This document shows positions 57,564 through 60,631 of a stretch of 60,631 nucleotides of DNA, one piece after another. The position numbers and the translations under genes are program-made. This DNA is from an uncultured Lysobacteraceae bacterium (lineage in GTDB: Bacteria > Pseudomonadota > Gammaproteobacteria > Xanthomonadales > Rhodanobacteraceae): assembly GCA_946482585.1 (NCBI GenBank), contig CAMLSI010000001.1, positions 1 through 60,631 of the forward strand, read 5' to 3'. The notes under the pieces were generated by a model. It was not told the origin of the DNA, searched no databases, and saw only the letters and a program-made list of their open reading frames with translations. Within the stretch, counting starts at the first letter, position 1; each line of letters begins with the position of its first letter.

Positions 57564-58754
57564 TCAACAGTGCAGGCGGCGCATCATACGTTGGGCCGTC
57601 GCCCGGGCGGTTAAGTCCGTCTGAATGAGCTGGGCCAGGTTGTCGACGGGTTCAGCCGGGCTCGCCTCGAGGCAGGCTTCGATGATTTCGCCGATGGCGA
57701 GGAACGGCAGCTGGCCGTCGAGAAACGCCGCGACGGCGACTTCGTTGGCCGCATTCAGCACCGTCGGCGCGGTGCCGCCCTGGCGCAGCGCCGCGTAGGC
57801 CAGGCCCAGGCAGCGGAAGGTGTCGAGATCGGGAGCCTGGAAATCGAGCCGCGCGAGCGCGACCAGATCGAGCGGCTTCACGCCGGCGTCGATGCGTTCG
57901 GGCCAGGCCAGGCCGTAGGCGAGTGCCGTGCGCATGTCGGGATTGCCGAGCTGGGCCAGCATCGAGCCGTCGGCGTATTCGACCAGCGAATGCACGATGC
58001 TCTGCGGGTGCACGACGACCTCGATGCGATCGGGCGCCGCGTCGAACAGGAAATGCGCCTCGATGACCTCGAGCCCTTTGTTCATCAGGCTGGCCGAGTC
58101 GACCGAGATCTTGCGTCCCATGCGCCAGTTCGGGTGCGCGACGGCCTGCTCTGGCGTGATCGCGCCGAGTTCGGCGCGCGTGCGGCCGCGGAACGGCCCG
58201 CCCGAGGCGGTCAGGATCAGCCGGCGCACGCCGTTGGCGGCGAGGCTGCCGGCACGCGTCGCCGCGGCCGGCGGCAGGGCCTGGAACAGCGCATTGTGTT
58301 CGGAGTCGACCGGGAGCAGTTCGCCGCCGCCTTCGCGCAGCGCGGCGAGCAGCAGCGGGCCGGCCATGACGATCGCTTCCTTGTTCGCGAGCAGCAGGCG
58401 TTTGCCGGCGCGCGCGGCGGCGAGCGTGGACTCCAGCCCGGCCGCGCCGACGATGGCCGCGACGACGGTGTCGCAGGCCGGCGAAGCCGCCGCCTCGGCC
58501 AGCGCCGCATCGCCCGAGGCGACGCGCGTGGCCAGGCCCGCGCGCCGCAGGCGTGCGTGCAGGTCCGCTTCCAGGGTGGCGTCGGCGATGATCGCGAGAT
58601 CCGGCGCAAACCGTTCGCAGAGCGCCGCCAGCGCTTCGCTGCTGCGGTGCGCGGCGAGCACGCTGGCGCGGAAACGCCCGGGATGCCGGGCGATGACGTC
58701 GAGCGCGCTCGTGCCGATCGAACCGGTCGCGCCGAGGACGGCAACGTTTCTCAT
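57564..58754 (-). CDS. dxr: 1-deoxy-D-xylulose 5-phosphate reductoisomerase
   Basis: The 396-residue enzyme makes 2-C-methylerythritol 4-phosphate in the non-mevalonate isoprenoid pathway. Signatures are [20 protein letters not shown] for [33 protein letters not shown] with metal ligands Asp and Glu, [30 protein letters not shown] with its Glu ligand following, and [15 protein letters not shown]. The ATG 58754 overlaps the cdsA stop (ATGA). Confidence 0.97.
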   Translation of the reverse strand: MRNVAVLGATGSIGTSALDVIARHPGRFRASVLAAHRSSEALAALCERFAPDLAIIADATLEADLHARLRRAGLATRVASGDAALAEAAASPACDTVVAAIVGAAGLESTLAAARAGKRLLLANKEAIVMAGPLLLAALREGGGELLPVDSEHNALFQALPPAAATRAGSLAANGVRRLILTASGGPFRGRTRAELGAITPEQAVAHPNWRMGRKISVDSASLMNKGLEVIEAHFLFDAAPDRIEVVVHPQSIVHSLVEYADGSMLAQLGNPDMRTALAYGLAWPERIDAGVKPLDLVALARLDFQAPDLDTFRCLGLAYAALRQGGTAPTVLNAANEVAVAAFLDGQLPFLAIGEIIEACLEASPAEPVDNLAQLIQTDLTARATAQRMMRRLHC

Positions 58755-59566
58755 GCGCGCAGCAGCGCGAGCCCTGCCGCCCAGATCGGCAGCGCCGCGA
58801 ACACGCTGTCGAGACGGTCGAACATGCCGCCGTGGCCGGGGAACAGGTCGCCGGAATCCTTGAGGTTGGCGTGACGCTTGATCAGGCTCTCGAACAGGTC
58901 GCCGACGATCGAGGCGAGTACGGTGAGCATCGCGAGCACGAAGATGCCGGCGAGCGCGACGCCGCGCATGCCGAGCAGCCAGGCGCCGGCCACCCCGACC
59001 AGTGCCGATGCGACCAGTGCGCCGTAGACCCCGGCCCAGGTCTTGCCCGGGCTGATCCGCGGCGCGAGCTTGGTCGTGCCCCAGCGGCTGCCGGCGAGGT
59101 AGGCGCCGCTGTCGGCGACCCAGACCAGCATGAGTCCGAACAAGGTCCACCACGGACCGCGATCGGCGCCCGCGTGAACCTGCAGCAGGCCGCACCAGGC
59201 CGGCACGACGATCAGGAAACCGGCCACGAGCTTGAGCGCGGTGTTTTCCTTGGTCGGCGCGACGCCGAAACTGAATTGGCGCAGCCAGAAGGCCGCGATC
59301 GGCCACCAGGCGACGCCGGCGAGGATCACGGCCCACCAGGCGGTGCCGCCGCGCGCGAACCAGAGCGCGATCATCGCGACCGCATGCAGCGCGACGACCG
59401 CGCCGCGCACGGCTTCGGCACGCAGACCGAGCAGTCGCGTCCATTCCCAGATCGCATAGAGGAACACCGCGCCGGTGATCGCGGCGAACAGCGCGGTCGG
59501 CACGAACAGGATCAGCGCGATCGCGACCGGTGCGAGCACCAGAGCCGTCAACGTGCGCGTTTTCAT
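58751..59566 (-). CDS. cdsA: Phosphatidate cytidylyltransferase
   Basis: The integral membrane enzyme of about 271 residues makes CDP-diacylglycerol. It has about seven or eight helices and the CdsA signature [20 protein letters not shown] followed by GGMFDRLDS, with the catalytic Asp and metal-binding acidic residues, and [12 protein letters not shown] upstream. I use ATG 59566 ([13 protein letters not shown]). A TTG at 59584 has GGAG four bases upstream and would add six residues. Between it and uppS, 59567-59741 shows no gene. Confidence 0.95.
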   Translation of the reverse strand: MKTRTLTALVLAPVAIALILFVPTALFAAITGAVFLYAIWEWTRLLGLRAEAVRGAVVALHAVAMIALWFARGGTAWWAVILAGVAWWPIAAFWLRQFSFGVAPTKENTALKLVAGFLIVVPAWCGLLQVHAGADRGPWWTLFGLMLVWVADSGAYLAGSRWGTTKLAPRISPGKTWAGVYGALVASALVGVAGAWLLGMRGVALAGIFVLAMLTVLASIVGDLFESLIKRHANLKDSGDLFPGHGGMFDRLDSVFAALPIWAAGLALLRA

Positions 59567-59741
59567 CGGGGAGGCCAAGTTCAACGCGCTCCGTGGGTGA
59601 GGGGATGGCCGGCGCGATCCGTCGAGGCGCGACGGTTCGCGATGCCTGCAGTGTCCGCGAAGGAGCGGGTGCGGCGGCGTGAAGGCGGGCGAGGCGCCGG
59701 AACGGCCGGGTTGCGGGGCGCAGTGTCGGTCACGGGCGGAC

Positions 59742-60506
59742 TCATCCGGTTTCCGCCGCGATCTGCGCGCTGGTCTTGCCGAAGCGGCGCTCGCGGCCGG
59801 CGTAGTCGGCCAGCGCGTGCTCGAACGCGGCGGCGTCGAAGTCGGGCCACAGCGTCGTCGTGAAATAGATCTCGGCGTAGGCGATCTGCCACAGCAGGAA
59901 ATTGCTGATGCGCTGTTCGCCGCCGGTGCGGATGAAGAGATCGATCGGCGGCTGGTCGGCGAGACACAGGTATGGCGCGAGGCTGCGCTCGTCGATCTGA
60001 TCGGCCGCGATCTCGCCGGCCTGCACCGCGCGCGCGACGCGCTTCGCGGCCTGGGCGATGTCCCAGCGGCCGCCGTAGTTCACGGCGACATTGAGCTGCA
60101 GGCGCGCATTTGCCGCGGTGCGGTCCATGGCCGCGTGCATGCGCGCGGCCAGCGCCGGCGCGAATGCCGCGAGCTCGCCGACGAAGCGGATGCGCACGCC
60201 GTGGCCGTGCAGCTCGTCGACCTCGCGGTCGAGCGCCTTGAGGAACAATTCCATCAGCGCACCGACTTCGTCCGCGGGGCGCTGCCAGTTCTCGCTCGAA
60301 AACGCGAACAGGGTCAGCGCCGCGATGCCGCGACGCAGGCAGAACTCGATGGTGCTGCGCACGGCCTTCTGGCCGGCGTGATGTCCGAACGTGCGCGGCC
60401 GCAGGCGCTTGCGCGCCCAGCGGCCGTTGCCGTCCATGACGATGGCGACGTGGCGCGGTAGTCGGCTGCTGTCGCCGGAGGCGGAGGAGGGAGTGAGCGG
60501 GTCCAG
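59742..60506 (-). CDS. uppS: Undecaprenyl diphosphate synthase with a probable CTG start
   Basis: This cis-prenyltransferase makes the C55 carrier for peptidoglycan and O-antigen. Family motifs are RHVAIVMDGNGRWARKR with the catalytic Asp, GHHAGQKAVR, LFAFSSENWQRP, NVAVNYGGRWDI, DLFIRTGGEQRISNFLLWQI and EIYFTTTLWPDF. The only ATG, at 60437, is the Met of MDGNG, which would remove the needed RHVAIV strand. The frame stays open upstream, with a CTG at 60506 (LDPLTPSSASGDSSRLPRHV) that has GGAG seven bases before it. CTG, or the adjacent ATC, is therefore the likely start, giving about 254 residues, close to E. coli. It lies 13 bases after frr. Confidence 0.9.
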   Translation of the reverse strand: MDPLTPSSASGDSSRLPRHVAIVMDGNGRWARKRLRPRTFGHHAGQKAVRSTIEFCLRRGIAALTLFAFSSENWQRPADEVGALMELFLKALDREVDELHGHGVRIRFVGELAAFAPALAARMHAAMDRTAANARLQLNVAVNYGGRWDIAQAAKRVARAVQAGEIAADQIDERSLAPYLCLADQPPIDLFIRTGGEQRISNFLLWQIAYAEIYFTTTLWPDFDAAAFEHALADYAGRERRFGKTSAQIAAETG

Positions 60507-60519
60507 GATCGTGCTCCGC

Positions 60520-60631
60520 TCAGAGCGCCATCAGTTCTTCTTCCTTGGCCTTGACCACGGCGTCGACGTCTTTGATCGCCTTGTCGGTCAGCTTCTGGAT
60601 GTCTTCCTCGGCCTTGCGCTCTTCGTCCTCG
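60520..60631 (-). CDS. frr: Ribosome recycling factor (C-terminal 36 codons only)
   Basis: The window edge cuts the gene. The visible C-terminus reads EDEERKAEEDIQKLTDKAIK then DVDAVVKAKEEELMAL, the conserved last helix of the ribosome recycling factor. The frr-uppS-cdsA-dxr order is conserved in gammaproteobacteria and confirms the assignment. Confidence 0.94.
   Translation of the reverse strand, partial: EDEERKAEEDIQKLTDKAIKDVDAVVKAKEEELMAL

Noticed and set aside
1..60631. CRISPR arrays, prophage, insertion sequences, toxin-antitoxin or other defence systems
   Set aside because: No regularly spaced repeats, transposase, integrase, phage structural genes or known defence domains were found.

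Overview
The window is GC-rich chromosomal DNA from a Gram-negative bacterium. Gene content and order point to a gammaproteobacterium of the Xanthomonadales (Lysobacterales) type: gcvR-bcp opposite dapA-bamC, panB-panC-(panD)-pgi, queG opposite nnr-tsaE-amiC, and frr-uppS-cdsA-dxr-rseP-bamA-skp-lpxD-fabZ-lpxA-lpxB. The assignment below that level (Rhodanobacteraceae-like) is inference from domain style and was not tested. No phage, insertion sequence, CRISPR array or rRNA operon was seen. One tRNA gene, tRNA-Glu(CTC), is present.

Layout. 1-5.5 kb: a PhoH-family ATPase cut by the window edge, bcp, gcvR, dapA, bamC, fdxA, tRNA-Glu and pcnB. 5.5-15.1 kb: folK, panB, panC, a structured intergenic stretch ending in a strong terminator, a broken panD, pgi, queG, nnr, tsaE and amiC. 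15.1-21 kb: a secreted beta-helix protein, yceH, a dispersed repeat, a CAP-domain secreted protein, and an amino-acid permease coupled to a Rieske oxygenase. 21.1-26.2 kb: a tightly overlapping four-gene operon for a 2-oxoacid:ferredoxin oxidoreductase with a flavin/iron-sulfur partner and a small membrane protein. 26.2-32.7 kb: a gene remnant, a delta-60-repeat IPTL-CTERM protein, a wrecked Ser/Thr kinase gene, a 2-oxoglutarate permease and a periplasmic cyclophilin. 32.8-36.7 kb: a hybrid sensor kinase and an intracellular PHB depolymerase. 36.8-47.2 kb: a second copy of the dispersed repeat, a large beta-propeller-like secreted protein, a TonB receptor / DUF4331 / TPR / HupE cassette, and a degraded paralogue of the beta-propeller protein. 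47.2-60.6 kb: the conserved envelope block from rnhB through lpxB, lpxA, fabZ, lpxD, skp, bamA, rseP, dxr, cdsA and uppS to frr, with an LTA-synthase-like gene inserted between rnhB and lpxB.

Two themes stand out. First, four genes (panD, a SnoaL-like gene, a Ser/Thr kinase and the second beta-propeller gene) are broken in a similar way: recognisable 5' and 3' ends remain while the middle is deleted, with or without a frameshift. The panD loss matters most, because panB and panC next to it look intact, so beta-alanine must come from elsewhere. Second, several secreted-protein genes carry shared signals: a C-terminal DGF-type tag on three proteins, an IPTL-CTERM tail on another, and an approximately 150-bp repeat with hairpins at both ends that sits between divergent genes upstream of two secreted-protein genes.

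The best candidates for undescribed systems are the TonB receptor-DUF4331-TPR-HupE cassette (39710-45927), the oxoacid:ferredoxin oxidoreductase operon with its small membrane protein (21161-26212), and the dispersed hairpin repeat. All functional statements rest on motif recognition and neighbourhood; no database search was run.
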